DNA from: Camphora micrantha | Lineage: Eukaryota > Streptophyta > Magnoliopsida > Laurales > Lauraceae | Assembly: GCA_003546025.1 (NCBI GenBank) | Contig: QPKB01000004.1 | Coordinates: 19,696,570 to 19,760,569, forward strand | Direction: 5' to 3' | Length of the DNA: 64,000 bases | In this document: one piece after another, positions 1 through 13,793 of the stretch | Numbering within the stretch: position 1 is the stretch's first letter | Layout of the letters: every line of letters begins with the position of its first letter | Program-made: the position numbers and the translations under genes | The notes under the pieces: model-generated | Told to the model about the DNA's origin: nothing | Seen by the model: the letters and a program-made list of their open reading frames with translations, nothing else | Databases searched by the model: none

Positions 1-1470
1 TGGTACCTAGCAAACTTAATAGACCAATTTGATTAAGCTGGATGAAGTACAACAAATTGGGTGGTTGATGGAGTAGTTATTGTGCAAGGGCCCATCATCC
101 AAACCAAAAATTAATGCTTTGGGTTTCTATTTAATATGTTGTTTAAGGAAGATAGGAAAAAACCCAGACAATGGGAGCAATGGAATTGGTATCCCTTTTG
201 TAAGCATATGAAATTAATAAACATTGTTTATTATATTAATGTGGTGAATTAAATATTTAAATACTGAAAAGGACAGGAAAGGTAGGTCATCACTTACCTA
301 CCTTTCACTAACTGTGAAGAGTCTTCGAATTATAGAAAGAATAAGTTACATACATATGGAGCTTTACTGGTGGCAAAAGTCACTTGGAAAAGGGATAGCG
401 ATTTTACAATTACTTGTTTCTTTTGTCCTCATTTGTTTTCTTCTTGTCCTTATTTGAGGTTGTTGCCATTTATTTATGTCTTAATGTACCTCTAATTACC
501 CAGTTGTCTATGATCCGGCTTGTAAGATCGGGGTATGCATCACCCATCATGAAAGTGATTTGATAATTGAGTTGTATGTCCATATCCAATACCTGTGTAA
601 GAATAATATATATGTAGAAATCCTTAAGCACCCTTTCATAAGCACCATCTGTGAGCAATCTCCTTTTTTAGGCATGTGGGATTCCATGTGATGAATTCAG
701 CCTCCTTACACTAGCATCCTTAGATAAAGTGGGGCAAGCCCAAATTTGACAGTCATCCAACTATGAATTAAAATCCGAAAAAAAAGAGGAGAGAAGATGA
801 CATTTAAAACCATTAAATTTGAGGGTCATAGGTCAAAGGAATGAGATGATCCATGGGGCTGATGTTTTGTATACCTTAGGTCTCATTTAGATCTTTTGAT
901 ACCCCGTCTCTCCATCATTGGCACGACTCTAGTGGGCCTCAGAAAGTGGTGGTCAGTGATGGATCTTGAGTGAGGGTGACCCATATGTAAACTTGATATA
1001 GAGGTTTGTTGTATGTCACCGTAGTCACTCAAACGCGCAAGCTACTCTTGTTGCTAAAAATGAAAGATATTGTGGCAGATTAAAGCCGCGTGCCTTTGTT
1101 GAGTGGCTGTAGTCTCCCTTACATGAAGACAGCTATCATGATCTGTTCTCTCTCCACTCTCCTCTAAACTAACTTTCGTATGACTTCCTAAAAAAAAGGT
1201 CTCACTACGTAACTGATCTTATACTTAACATTGATACTGAAAATACATATCACATTGGAAAAAAAAAAAAAAAAAAAAGGGACCGCTGAAGAGGAAGAGA
1301 AGAAGAAATAGAGGAGCAGTAAAAAGGAAGACTCTAATTTTTGAGAATACAAAACAACAACAAAAGGCACTCCAACAGCACCATCACTCTTAATGGTCAG
1401 CCTGCGCCTCTACCATCCATTTTCATCTTAGAGCAAGTAAGAGATAAACCCTTCCCCCCTCCATCTGAAA
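1..1470. other. AT-rich intergenic DNA, no gene seen
   Basis: No reading frame here resembles a known protein. There is an A-tract at about 1259-1278. The stretch runs into the tandem array that begins near 1480. Confidence 0.6.
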
Positions 1471-1479
1471 ACATTCATT

Positions 1480-2205
1480 CCCAAATGCTTGATTTTCTTG
1501 CGTTGATACCGGGACCCGAGTGGGCCACCCGATAACCCATCTGATCCGTGGATTCGAAGGAGGACCCACGGGCGACCCAGTAGGTGGTGGACCTGTGCGG
1601 GGTGGGCCCTGTTTGGCCCACCATCCAGCGTCTGATCAGAGAGAGGGAGATGATGTGTTTTAGTCCCAAAGGATTGATATTCTTGCATTGATATCGGGAC
1701 CCGGGTGGGCCACCCGATGACCCATTTGATCTGTGGATCCGAAGGAGGACCCACGGGCGACCCAGTAGATGGTGGACCCGTGTGAAGTGGGCCCTATTTG
1801 TTCCACCATCCTGCATCTGATCAGGGAGATGACGTGTTTTAGATGTCTTAAAAATCCAAAGAATTGAATATTTTCGTTAAAACAGTTATTCCCGAAGGCT
1901 TGATTTTCTTGCATTGATACCGGAACCTAGGTGGGTCACCCAATGACCCATCTGATTCATGGATCTGAAGGAGGACCCACAGGTGACCCATTAGGTAGCG
2001 GACCCATACGTGGTGGGCCCTGTTTGGCCCACCATCCAGCGTCTGATCAAAGAGAGGGAAATGATGTGTTTTAGTCCCAAAGGCTTGATTTTCTTGCATT
2101 GATACTGGGACCCGGGTGAGCCACCCAATACCCATATGATCCGTGGATCCGAAGGAGGACCTACGGACGACCCAGTAGGTGGTGGACCCGTGCTAGGTAT
2201 ATTCA
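1480..2205. repeat. Tandem repeat, about 185-bp unit, four copies
   Basis: Each unit starts near a TTGATTTTCTTGC-like block (about 1490, 1675, 1900 and 2085). It continues through a GGGACCCGRGTGGGCCACCC block, a GGAGGACCCACGGGCGACCC block and a GTGGGCCCTGTTTGGCCCACC block, and ends with TGATCAGAGAGAGGG. The third interval is longer, about 225 bp, because of an insertion around 1835-1890. The units are clearly related but diverged. Overlapping open frames on the minus strand are simply translations of the repeat. Confidence 0.8.
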
Positions 2206-2299
2206 TTTTTTAGCCCGGGCTTATCACGGGCGTTTGTTGCTAGTATGACCAATTTGAATGTAGTTCTAACTCTAATTGGTATGGGTTTTAGCCCAAAGC

Positions 2300-2783
2300 T
2301 AGGGGTGCTCATGGATCGGACCGGCACGAGCCTGTTCCAAGCTTAGCCTGCTTTGGGCCAGGCTTAAGCCTTATGTTTTAGTACTCAGACAGTTCTTAGA
2401 CCTAAAACATGGGCCTGTTAAATATATGGGCTGGGCTTGAATTTGGTGGTAGAAATCTTGAAGCCCAGCCGGCGGCCCAAGTGAAAGATGCAGTTCAAGG
2501 TAAAACAAGGTGTTTTTGCTAGCCATGGGACTCAAACACATGCATTCTCACAAAGGCACATTCATCCAAACTAGTTGAAATACAACTTGGGGCAATTAAG
2601 AAAGCCCTTTTTTTTTTTCCCCCTAAAATTAACATCATACACCTAGGATCACGCTTAACATATTTTAGGTGGGTCAAGCTTCGGCTATGCACTTATGGCT
2701 TGATTCTGGCTAGGGTTAGATTTGGGCCGAGGGTTAGATTCATATTGCTCAGCCGGGCCCAACTGGGGCTATAAACACCCCTA
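2300..2783. mobile_element. Non-autonomous hAT-like element (MITE) with 8-bp target duplication
   Basis: The 484-bp element begins TAGGGGTGCTCAT and ends with the imperfect inverted copy ATAAACACCCCTA. A perfect 8-bp direct repeat, CCCAAAGC, flanks it at 2292-2299 and 2784-2791. Eight-base target duplications and TAGGGGTG-type ends are characteristic of plant hAT transposons. It encodes no transposase. The interior is rich in GGCCCAGCC and GGGCTGGGC stretches. Confidence 0.85.
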
Positions 2784-3546
2784 CCCAAAGCCAAAACATT
2801 AGCAGACTATATTTGAACATTTTGGATTCCTTTGGAGGATTTGGATTCTATACGAGGCCCTGAGCAATTTATTCTTTGCAAAGTATGAGCAAATTGTGCA
2901 AATTAAAGGAGAATGTGTTTTTACTCGGCTGTCTCTGGTGAGATGGAGACCACTTAGTTTAAATTAAAGTCGGCACCGATCATGTGCCAAATTGATAAAG
3001 AAATATGCTTTTTCGGCTCAATTGCTTTACTTGGTGTAAGACCATCTAAAGTGCTTGATCAGTCTCACATCCGCATTAAGTAATTTTTCCGATTAAAACC
3101 TCTTAAATAGAAATACAAATATCCTTTTACATCCTCGTATTAAACAAAAGAGCCCAGAAAATTTATGGCCAGACTCATATTGCAGCTTATTAAACTGAAT
3201 TCCAGTGTTCCTTTGGATATGGACTGTTTCTTTACTAGAATTTTAATAGTTGAAATTTTTGAAACATGATTGACATTTTCAAATTCCTTATTTCTTGTTA
3301 AGAATTTATGAATTTCAGTACATGATATGTCCCAATTGGCACATTCTTTGTATTTTGGTGGAATTCCAAAAAGCACGTGTCATTAAGAGGATTCAGGAAT
3401 TCTATATTATCTAGGAATTCAAAATTCCCCATCAGGATTTCCTGAAATTCTAATAAATGAACAGTTACTAAAAATGCTCTCCCTCGTTATTTCTTCCCTT
3501 CTTCTTTTCGAAAACACTCTCTTTGTATGAGAGCAGACCGGTGGCC
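2784..3546. other. Spacer and presumed promoter/5'UTR of the FHA gene
   Basis: No gene is seen. A G-box/ABRE-like CACGTGTC lies at 3374-3381, about 170 bp upstream of the FHA start codon. This could be a bZIP or bHLH site, but a single hexamer is weak evidence. A pyrimidine-rich stretch at 3480-3515 is typical of a plant 5' leader. Confidence 0.4.
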
Positions 3547-6490
3547 ATGGAGCTCGAATCCGAGGACGGCTTGAAGAAATTCCCCATCGGGAAGGGCTTG
3601 AAGATCGAACTTGGAAGAGGGCAACTAGGGTTTCCTTCCGATGACCGAACCGTCTCTCGCCACCACATCTCACTACAGCTTCACGACGAACCCACCCAAA
3701 AACCCTCTAACCAAAACTACCCAGATGGAGAAATCTCGGCCTCTTTCCACGTTATCGGGAAAAATCCCATCTGGGTTTTCACTAGAGACGGAGAAGAGAA
3801 AAGGGTTTTCAGGAATTCGGAGAAGGGGGATTTGAGAGCCGGAGACCGCTTCTCAATCTCATTGAAGAAGCCCCTTTTCTTCAGTTTGAAGAAAAGGGCT
3901 TTTGATGCAGAGGAAGAAGAAGTGGAGGATGATGAGAAGAGGGCTTTGAAGGCAGTAGAAAGGAGAAAGAAGAGGACTTTGGAGAGGAAAGAAGAAGAAA
4001 AGCAGAAGAGGGTTTTGAAGTACGAATGCTCTCTGGGCAATGGAGAGGATGCGAGTGGAGATTTGGGATTGGGGTCGTTGGATCTTTCGCAAATCGATCC
4101 TGTTAAAGGTCAGATTTCTCTAAAATTATTATGATTTTTTTAATACTTCCAAAAGCATATAAAGCTTCTACTGTTATCAATGTTATAAAGCTCTGTATTT
4201 ACAATTTGATTCTCATTCCATATTGATAAGAACTTGTAAAGCTTTTTGTTTCTTCTAAAGATTATTCTTTGTGAATGATTGAGTTGAATTAGTTGTTCAT
4301 CCTTCTGAAATGAAATGGGTGGTTATTCATTTTTACCATTCTTCTTACTTATGTAATCAGCATTTGCTTATTGATTGGCAAGGATTGAAAGTGATAGAAA
4401 TGACAGCTAATTTTACCGTTTTAGGGTCTTGTTGTTGCTGGAGACAGTAGGAATAGTTCGTTAGCGCTATAGGGTTTGTTTGAATATTTGAACTTGAATA
4501 TTTTCTTCACATTTTACTCTCTTTCCTTATATTAATTGAAGAGATTCTATTAATAAAGTTATGGTGGCCATTTAGACGTTCTACAGTTGTTAGGTCAAAT
4601 TTCTGGTGGGAATTTAGCCCATCTAGGGAATTCTGAATTCCTATTAGACCATCTCTCCCTGAATTCCATGAATTATTCGGTTAACGGAGAGAATTACAAA
4701 AGGCAATAGGAGTATTTGCTACTATAATATAGCCGAAATTCAGACATACCCTTGGAGCACATATATAAGTTGTTACATTGCAGGAAAAGGCTAATTTGAT
4801 ATATGCAAATTGCTAAATGGCAGGAAAAAAGCTAACTTGACTTGCATGACAATGAAGTGGTGGTAGACTTCCTCTGGTTGATAGATATTCAAAATGTGGC
4901 CTCTTTTTTTTTTTTTTTTTTCATCTATTTGGTTTGCTGCTTATGTTGCAGAATGCAAGGGAGAGTCACATATTTTCGTTTTTTATGGGTTAATTACTTT
5001 CTTGTGTTCATGAATACATTCCATGACCTTGTCCTTATGTGTGTCTGTGACTCTGTATTGGTTGTTTGGACTTCAGATCATCAACCTTGTCAGATGTTCA
5101 GCGGGATTGCCTGTTGTGCACCTCTGAATTCTGATCAAGAACTTGCAAATAGACTTTCAAAAAAGAATATCACTATCGTCTGCATTTAGCCCAATCATTG
5201 AATTGCATGACAGCCTGATCGCTGTATTATTGGGCTATGGTCAATACAGTGTGGATTGGCATGCATACTGGATGGATAATCAGACTCCCACTTAGTGAAG
5301 ATGTATGTTATATAGAATTAAAAATTGTAGAAAACTTGTTCTCGTACACGTATGCACGACATACAGATTCACGAATGCATACCGTTGATGGGCTTATTGA
5401 GCTGATAATTTAAGACAAATCTGGCTCCAAATGAAGTTCTGGGTTCACGAAGTATTAGATCAATGGCAATTTCTCCTCTCTTGGAAGACCCATTTGCAGT
5501 TTAGGAGTGTCATGGGTTAACAGCTAAGAATGATGGCTGTGGGTTAATAAAAATGCCGATTCGTCCCATTGTGTTCTAAAGATGCCCTGATCATCCTTTT
5601 ACATTACATGCCTATACAAATATTGTAACTGAAGTTTAGCTCATCATGAAATCCAATAAATTTACGACTTGCATCCATTCATCCAAAGCACCGGCTCAAG
5701 CTAATTTCATCAACCTTCATAATCATGCAATTTTCAAAATATCAGATGGTGATGGGAATTGAGCCACCACTTGTTGTTATGTTGTTAGGATGTAATCTAT
5801 TGCACTTAGCATTGCTATCTAGAAAATCTCCTACTGAGTGGTTTTTTAATGAGTGTTTCAACCTGGATCTCTTATTAGTCTGCGCCGGTGGAAGTGTTTC
5901 TTTTATTTGTATTTTCTTTCTGTGCTAAAGTCATCCTTATTTAAGTTATTACAATTTCTCATGCAGAGTTTGGTTTTTTGGTAATGGGCCAAGAATTTAA
6001 CCAGTTTCCAGAGAAAAAGATCCGACAATTTAAGGATTGGAATTGGTTCCTAGAGGAACCAAGAGAAGATAGTGAGGATGATGAAGCTGATGAGAGGAAG
6101 ATACAGAGAAGCAGGAAGGGCAAGAGGAAAAAGAAGACATGTGAAGTTGATGATGATGATTGGACAGGTGAAAGCATGGATGAGGAGGTTGTAGTCACAA
6201 AACTACGAAACGGTAAACGACCCAAACACTCAACTAGGTCGAAAGACAGAGAAAAACTCTGTAAAGATACTTCATGCAAGAAATCAGTGTCACAGAAAAC
6301 TATCAGTGCTGATGAAGATGAAAATTATGAGGAGGATGAGGATGATGACACCTTAGGTGGATTCATAGTCAATGATGATAAACTGGAAGAAGAGGAAGTT
6401 GGTGATGATAATGACATTGATGATGATGAAGAAGAAGAAGAGGATTATGATGAAGATGGTGACGATGGCAGTGGTGAGGAAGACACTTAA
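3547..6490 (+). CDS. SMAD/FHA domain nuclear protein
   Basis: CDS = join(3547..4108, 5967..6490), 361 residues. The N-terminal forkhead-associated fold shows the phosphopeptide-binding residues Gly23-Arg24-Gly25 and Ser37-Arg38-His39-His40, then an NPIWV strand and an LRAGDRFS strand; FHA domains bind phosphothreonine peptides. A charged helical segment (about 120-165, Glu/Lys/Arg-rich) follows. Exon 2 opens with an FGFLVMGQEF block leading to NWFLEEP, a plant-conserved region I recognise from this FHA family. Then come a basic stretch (KGKRKKK, a possible nuclear signal) and a strongly acidic Asp/Glu tail. The intron is 1858 bp, with a GT donor after GTTAAAG, a TCATGCAG acceptor, and the phase-1 codon restored to Glu. 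I chose ATG 3547 (GGCCATGG context) over the in-frame ATG at 3523. The nuclear role is inferred. The family is secure but the precise function is not. Confidence 0.87.
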
Positions 6491-8361
6491 TATTGAAGGT
6501 AATACTATGATCAGAAACCCATCTTTTCCTATGTCCACCGGGTGCATCAACTGAAACAAGCGCATGATTGATGCAAAGTGGTTATAGAGAAATATTCTTT
6601 TAGTCTTGTTGCTCATTGTCCTACCAACTAACGCATGTAAGATAGTATGAAAGTTTTGTTTCCTCGATGCGCATAGATTTATGTTGTACACCTGAATTCT
6701 GCATGATGTTGAATATGAAGATTGGAACATTTTTTGGTTCAATCGATAAACATGACAAAAACCTGCAACCTTGCAGTTGTGACGACGAGCACCTTACTTT
6801 AAAAACTTCTGCTTATTTTGATTTCTCTTCCGGGATTGTATAATTATGGTTTCTTTTGATGATTTGTTGAACTCTGTAGAGGTACTTTTAGAAAGTAGAA
6901 ATCTTACGAGTGGGTCATTTGCAGAGATAATAAAACAAAAATCCAACTGAATGTGATCCCTCTGTTTTTTTTTTTTTTTTTTTTCACATTACACCTGATG
7001 GTAATACTCCCTCTGTGTTGGCATGTTTTTGTTCTCTCCTAACATGATTGCCTCATGATGGCTACATCCATGATGAGTTGGTTGTGGTAGGTGTGTGTGA
7101 TGGGAAGCTATTGTCAAGCTCCATCTTGTCTGCCTCATGAGCTAGATGATGCCTATCAAGCGAAAAACTCATTCAAGTTCTATTTTTGTAATGGAGGCCA
7201 TGTTCCTAGAAATTCTCTTATTGAATGGGAGACTAGAAAGAGTGAAGAAAAATGAAGTTTATTTATCTTCAACTCTTCTAAGTACAATCATAAGAGTAAA
7301 ATTTTCACTCTTCTTTTAATGTTACAGCATATACTAACACGCAGATTTCAAGATAGATTTCATAATTATTTGACGTTATATTAATAAATGAGATTTGGCA
7401 ACAACCTCACTTTGTGCACAATTGCTTCAAAGTCACTAGAGATTTGAAGAATACCTTCTTGCAAAGTCGCAACATTAGATATGGAGTTAGCCTTGGCCAG
7501 CTTTTGATATAGTTTGCTACACACTTTTTTATGGTAAACCGAAAGAGGTAAGAAAGGGGCTTGTAGAGGGGTAGAAGGTAAGTGGTGTCACACCATGTAT
7601 CTACTTCTCAACTTTTTCACTCCAACATGGGAAAGTAAGAATAAGAAAATCTCATGTTACATTCCTACTTTAACTCTACCCTTAATAGCTCAAAGGAACT
7701 TTTAGATTTTTAGAAATTCAATTACACGAAACAAACAGGACCCTTTTAGGAATGGAGTCAGCGTTGGCTGCCTCCTAGGTTAGCCAGGCTGACTCGAGAG
7801 TTCTGTCATGGGGTCGGCCCCTGAAATCAGTGTTGGCGACGAGCTAGGTGATGGGGTTGGCCGTGGCCGACTATTGAAGTGCATTGACGAGGGCCAAAAG
7901 CCCAGCGACTAATTTTGATGATGAATTGGTTCCAGAAAGGGAAGCCCATTTTGTATACTAACAAGTAACAAGTGCTTCTTACCTGTCATCGTACCTCGAA
8001 TTACTCACATCAAGGGTTCCTTTGTTCTTTTCTAATAAATTAAACTGCATGAAATGGGCTCCCATTATTCATTTATAATGATACAATGCAATCTTAGAAC
8101 ATAGTTTGGGCCTTCCTATAGTTGGGTAGGAGATCCAGCTTCTTGGAGTTTTTAGAAAAGGAACTTGGAGTCTCTAGAAACTCATGAGATTTAAAAGTTT
8201 CAGTTTTTGTGAAGATTCATGACTACATTTTGCCAAAGCTCTGAATCCATGTAATCCAAGTTATTTTGGTGTTACTGCATCACTTTCAAGTTTCAATTAT
8301 TTTGGGTGTTTCCATTTTATTTTTTTTAGCTTTTGGGTCTAATTAAGCTCCATGGTTTTCA
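6491..8361. other. 3' flank of the FHA gene and intergenic DNA
   Basis: An ATAATAAAA polyadenylation-like motif lies near 6928 and a T-tract at about 6966-6984. At 7725-7740 the sequence AAACAAACAGGACCC resembles the end of the MITE family seen at 19421 and 58065. A GC-richer patch at 7750-7900 repeats GGGGTCGGCC-type words. No gene is seen. Confidence 0.45.
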
Positions 8362-8600
8362 AGAACGGCCACTTACCTCATTGGTGAGTGGCGGCAATTC
8401 TCAACTAGCTGGGAAGGGCTTGAACCCTGGGTACGTCACCTCTTCCCACTCGGGTGGGCTTTCTTCTCACTTGTGCTGGCATTTTTCCCACTTGTGTGAG
8501 CCTTCTTTCCGCTTGATTGGGTTGTCTTTCTGAGTGTGTGCGGGCTCTCTCTTGGGTCTCAACCCCTTTAGCTGGGTTACCAAAATATAGCTCCATCGAC
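8362..8600 (+). mobile_element. tRNA-like SINE, copy 1
   Basis: The head contains a box-A-like ATTGGTGAGTGGC (about 8380) and a box-B-like GGCTTGAACCCTGG (about 8417-8430). The body has CTTCCCACT, CTTCTCACTTG and TTTCCGCTTGATTGGG words, and the tail ends TTTAGCTGGGTTACC. Similar head-plus-body sequences occur at about 35300 (same strand) and 26485-26665 (opposite strand). A dispersed family with a tRNA-like head and no coding capacity is best explained as a SINE. The exact ends are uncertain. Confidence 0.6.
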
Positions 8601-11600
8601 GATGAGCTCCAGCCTCTAAGAACTTACCACATGAGACTCTAAAGAAAATTTCTAACGGGTTCATCTGACGTTTAAGTTCTTTTAGATTATTTACCAAAAA
8701 AAAAAAACAGTTCTTTTAGATGCTCGCATATTTCTGCTAATCAATGAAGTGGTTTCAATGAGTTCATCACCAACTGAGTATTCTACTGTTTAGTGTTGCA
8801 TATTTTTAAATATTTTCATTATGGAATCTTTATTTTTATGTGTAACCACGTATATTTTGTGGACAATATCAGTCAACCACCTTACTGAGTGGTTAAATTT
8901 ATTTTCTTGTCATGTTGTTCTCTCCCAACTAATGTTCTGTAAAAAGACAAAGCTGCCATTGACTTAAACTAGTATGTAGGAAACTCAAATCACATTTGGG
9001 ACTAAATCTTCATGAAAAAATTCTCAATTTCTATAAAGTTGTGAGAAATCCATGTTTGACAATTGTAAGTTTCTAAGGATTTGGCTGTTTAAGATCCACA
9101 GTTTTTAGGATTCTTACCCTTAAGATGCGAAAATCGTCAACTAAAACGGGAAGGATATAAAATCGTTAAATCTGCGAATTTATCACTTGTTATCGAATGT
9201 GACCTATATTTGACTCTAGATCAGAATAACTAAAAACCAATATACTAAAATTTCATATTATATCTGAACTAAGCTACAATGGTATTTTTCACCTTCGTTA
9301 GTTAGTTTAAACATAGCTTATTTTAAGGTTAACCAAGGATGTTAACTGTAGATATATACGCGACATTTACCTTTCTAATTAATGTGTTCTTTTTTTTCTT
9401 TTTCAATTAATAAAAATTTGCTCAAGGTGATGAAATGGCCTCCCTTCAGCCCTCGACTACTACGGGTAACAGTAATTGTCAATGGAATGAAGGTGGTTGT
9501 GTAGAAAAACCAAAAATAGGGGTTCTCTTTTGCAGGTATTTCCGAGGACAAGTTGTTAAATGTAGATTTCCAAAAGAGGTTAGGAGTTTGACTTTGAGCT
9601 TACTGCATCTGCATGGCCTAGGTACGATGTCAAAAAGGTAGGCAAAAAGATTGGCGACTGCCGAAAGCTATGAAATATATGGAAATATATGGATGGATCT
9701 TTTTTGTAAGAGAAAGAGTAGAAGAGGAGTAAAAGCAGCAGTTACTTCTCTCTCTCTCAACATTTCATGGGCATTGCCATGCACAGGAGGAAAGTAATGG
9801 GGTCTCAAGGAAATCCCATCTTCTTGTCTTCTTTATCAATTTCTCAGCTCCTGTGGGGGTCAAATCATTTTGTCACTTTCTCTCAAGGACAACTACCATG
9901 TACCAAATGCATTCATGTGCCGTTGGAGAGAGAGAGAGAGAGTTGTGACTGTGAAGGGGTTCCATTGGAGATAAGTGGGTCCCAATAAAAAAAAATGCTT
10001 TAATAGAGGCTCAACCAGGCCAGGGGCTTTATATTTTGTAAAGAAGTCAATCACAGTTCATTTATATCATACATTTAGTTGATAGTATTGTGAACTGCGG
10101 TCCATGTAAGGTCCACTTGATGGATGTCAATCATCAAGGATGTAATGACCTCCTCAAAACATTTTTCGTCCCATTGAGGGCAAATCCATCTTAAAGTAGT
10201 GTACCTAAAAAGATCTCCATTTCTTGATTTATATGGTCTCGGTTTCTGTCATTATTTACTAGTTATTACGTTTAAATATTATCTCTTCATCTTTTGGTGA
10301 ATTGGCATTCGCCCCAATTTTAACACTGTTTGGAGCCCTTACGTTTCAATTAGATTGTTCTGGTAAAAAGATTCAAGAATTAGAACTTTATCTAATGGGT
10401 GAGAATTGTACCACTTTGGGTCAATCAAATCAATGGGTACGATGATCAAATGGCTCTAACCTTCTTGCACAGCCTTGGGCTTCGAGCCATCCGTGGACCT
10501 TTCCATGCATCTCCTCTCATAATCTCATAATCAGCATACGTCCACATAAACTGATAGAACTTTTCACGGCCAGCCAACGGCGGAAGGAGGAAATTTTTGT
10601 TGGTAGGTCAATGTGTGAAAAAAAAAAAAAAAAAAGAAATGAGGGGGACAAGTAGAAATAGAGCATTCTCACCCTTATGGTCAATCTAAACTTGGCCTAT
10701 TACTTTGCTGGAACTCATGGAATTTCTATTCGAATATTTTTGAAGTTCTTAAACAAAGTGGAATTCTTGAATACTCTTTCGCACTTGAGCATCCATAAAT
10801 TTCAAAAAAGAAAAGAAAAAAAAAACGAAAGGGCTAGAATTCCTAATATTCCAAATGTCATTTGAGACATTTCAAGTAACTAAAATCTTGAAATGCGTGA
10901 GGGAGAGGGATCATCACATTTATAATATCAGGAGACAATATGTCACATCATGTCCAAAATTTCGTAGCATGACAACTCCTTTCAAAAATTCTAGTAAAAA
11001 ATCCAAACCTTAGCACTCACTTGTGCTTCCTACATTAGCACTCCCAAATTTGAATGATCTCATCCATCTGCCCCATTGGAAAAGGAAGTTCCTCTCATGG
11101 ACCTACAAGATTCACCCACCACCCCATGATGAATCCTAGCCCCTTCACACTCCCGTGTCAATGAATTGACACAGATCTCTTCACCTCTTACCTACCTGAT
11201 TGGCACACATCAATACTCGCTCCGACATGAGTAACAGCCAGATCGTTCCGAAACGAAGCAATATGTTTTCTTGAGTCCAATAATCAGGCCCAATCCCGCA
11301 CCCACCCCAATAAGCCCAGCTCAAATCTTCAGACATGAGGGCTCAGGCTCGGCCCAGTCCACCCTGCACCCCAAATTATATTAATATTGCAAGTTACAAA
11401 CTCCATTATACTTGACCCAGAATTTGGAATCCCAAATACACAATCCAGAGATAATTTCTACTGAAAACTTTTAGACAGATGAGATATCAAAATTCACTTT
11501 TCTTAACTCTTATGACCTAACCACAGCTTTCCTATTAAATGAAACTACATTTCAACCGAAATGCAACATCCTTGGTCCCATGCAAAAAGATAGTCAACGT

Positions 11601-13790
11601 ATTTCAGACATTCAAATGATATTCTCCACACTCTGATTCTTTCTAATGAATCATGACTAGGAAACACCAATGCATGTTCTCTGTTGTTTCCTTCATTTTT
11701 CATTTAACTTTGTTTATGACTTTAAACTTACTTAAGCAACCCTTAACTCATTTACAATCAGGTGGTTTTTACTTTTCCTTGACTTGAAAGATTCACAAGC
11801 TTTTCACTTCTAGTAATGGCAGTTTAAGTGTCATTTCATAAGCTATTTTCAGCTGAAGATGATTCACATTGAGGCATGAAGACAAGGCTGTCGGAAAACT
11901 TACTATACCTTTTTTACTTTTAGAGAACAAGTCACTAATTTATATGTAGCAAGTGTGTATCTACTTTAGAGACTGGCACAAAGATGTTAGGTGATCGTAT
12001 TAGATTTTTCTGCATGCTATGAATACCAATCACGTTGGATGTTCTGCAAGTTAAAAGGGTATGTCTGTACATTACATGATGTTTTGAGGAGGGGTATGGG
12101 TAATTAAATTTATTCTTTATATATAATTAATTCTTGTTTTAGGCCTTTATTATTGAAATAGAAGGGTCTGTGAAAGGTGAGAGGAAAAACCTCAAGAAGC
12201 TTTTAAACCATATTTTCTATAAAAAAATAGTGAAAGTTCAATAAATAACACCCTAAGATGTAAGCACATTGTTAAACTACGTAAAATGATTTTTTTTTCC
12301 TCTTATTTTACGGACTTTTTTGCTTCCATCTCTATTTGGCATAAATCCTAAGATCATTTTTCATGATTGGTGGAAACAGTAAAAGCTTCTTTCTAGTTAC
12401 TAATTATAAAAATCAATCTATATGGGAACTTCCAAAAATCATTTCTCATTTTGTTTCTTTTGTTATCAAACTGATTTCTCTTCGTTTTAATCTGTCCTTT
12501 CAGCCTTTTCTGTATACCGCGGCCCATTTCTCATCAAGCTGAGCTGTTGGGATGGTCAAAAAACACTCAAATTAATCAGAGGTTTCTTACCCACTGTTAG
12601 ATTGAATTAGACCATGATATTATGGTCATGGCATCAGTGCTTATTTAATCCAACGGGGAACATCACTCCAGATATGAGTTCCATTTGGTCCCTTTACCAA
12701 TCATGATGGCATGCAGGGAGTGTTTGTTCCAACATTTTGGTAAAAAGTGGGGCAACAGTAAGTACAGTACTACAATGAATCAGCCTCACAATCGCAGACG
12801 CTGAATGCTGATAGTTAAGTTTGAACAGAACAGAAGGATTGTCATCTGGTTGCTAAATCATATTATTGCATCATTAATGCTATATATTTTTTTAAAATGG
12901 TGCCTCCTCACCAACCTTCTGATCATGATACTAATAAAGAGAGCAGCTGTTGTGTGGACTGTCTTATTTGAACTAAGCAGGACATAAGTGCCCAAAGCGC
13001 GGAACGGGAATGGGAGTGTTGAAATACTAAATTTTAAAATAATTATATATCTGAAGCGCTTATACAACATAATGCTTATGAGTTTGTAAATAATTAATTA
13101 ATGGGCACACATATATCTAATCTATATATTCAAGTATAAAAAATGGAGAAAAAAATAATTTTACAATTTGATCACATAAAATAGATAATAATTAATAAGT
13201 TAGAAGAAGTCTCTTCATTTAAAAGATAAATGCCAAATTTATAAAAAAAGAAAATACACATAAACTAAAGATTGAGTAGGACAGACATCATCACTATTCT
13301 TAAATTATAAAAAATGTAATCATGCACCCATAACTTCTTAGCTAATTTCCTAATTTTTATAAAGGAAACAAGGGGATACCTCCAATTCTCCAAACAATTT
13401 GGATTTAGAGAAAAATGTCCCTCATGTGAGGCCCACCTTGATGCATGACAATCATTAAGGGGTAGCAATAGGGATGCAAAGGCCTAATGATGATTCTAGG
13501 CATGTGCAAAAAAGTTTGGATTATATGATCATACTAAATTTATAACAAGGGCCCGTCTGTTTGTATGTCAAATGCTAAGGGTTTTAGTCAAATCGGCTCA
13601 AACAAGGATTATTAAAGTGGCGAGAGGAGAATAATATATGGTGGAGAGGTAGATGCAACCCTTACATTCCTAGGATCCGAACTACTAAGGTGATAGCTAG
13701 TATTCATTTTCCATTCATAGATAGATAATTTGATGGTCATTTTTAAAAATTTACTCTTTTTTTCCTTCATTTCTAACTAATTTAGAAATA
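8601..13790. other. Intergenic DNA with no supported gene
   Basis: About 5 kb of AT-rich spacer. A short open frame at 9435-9641 and others near 9767, 10677 and 12805 show no family motif, codon structure or splice context. Poly-A tracts occur at 8695-8707 and 10617-10635, and a short GA run at 9926-9940. Confidence 0.5.
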
Positions 13791-13793
13791 GAA

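Noticed and set aside
1428..2206. Minus-strand frames with repeated GPPSDP and GSSFGS words
   Set aside because: They are a translated 185-bp tandem array. Copies fall in different frames and no start or splice context is present.
3523..3546. Upstream in-frame ATG of the FHA gene
   Set aside because: It adds eight residues before the better-context GGCCATGG start; family proteins begin close to the second ATG.
9435..9641. 68-codon frame starting MASLQPSTTTG
   Set aside because: Short and isolated, without conserved features or exon context.
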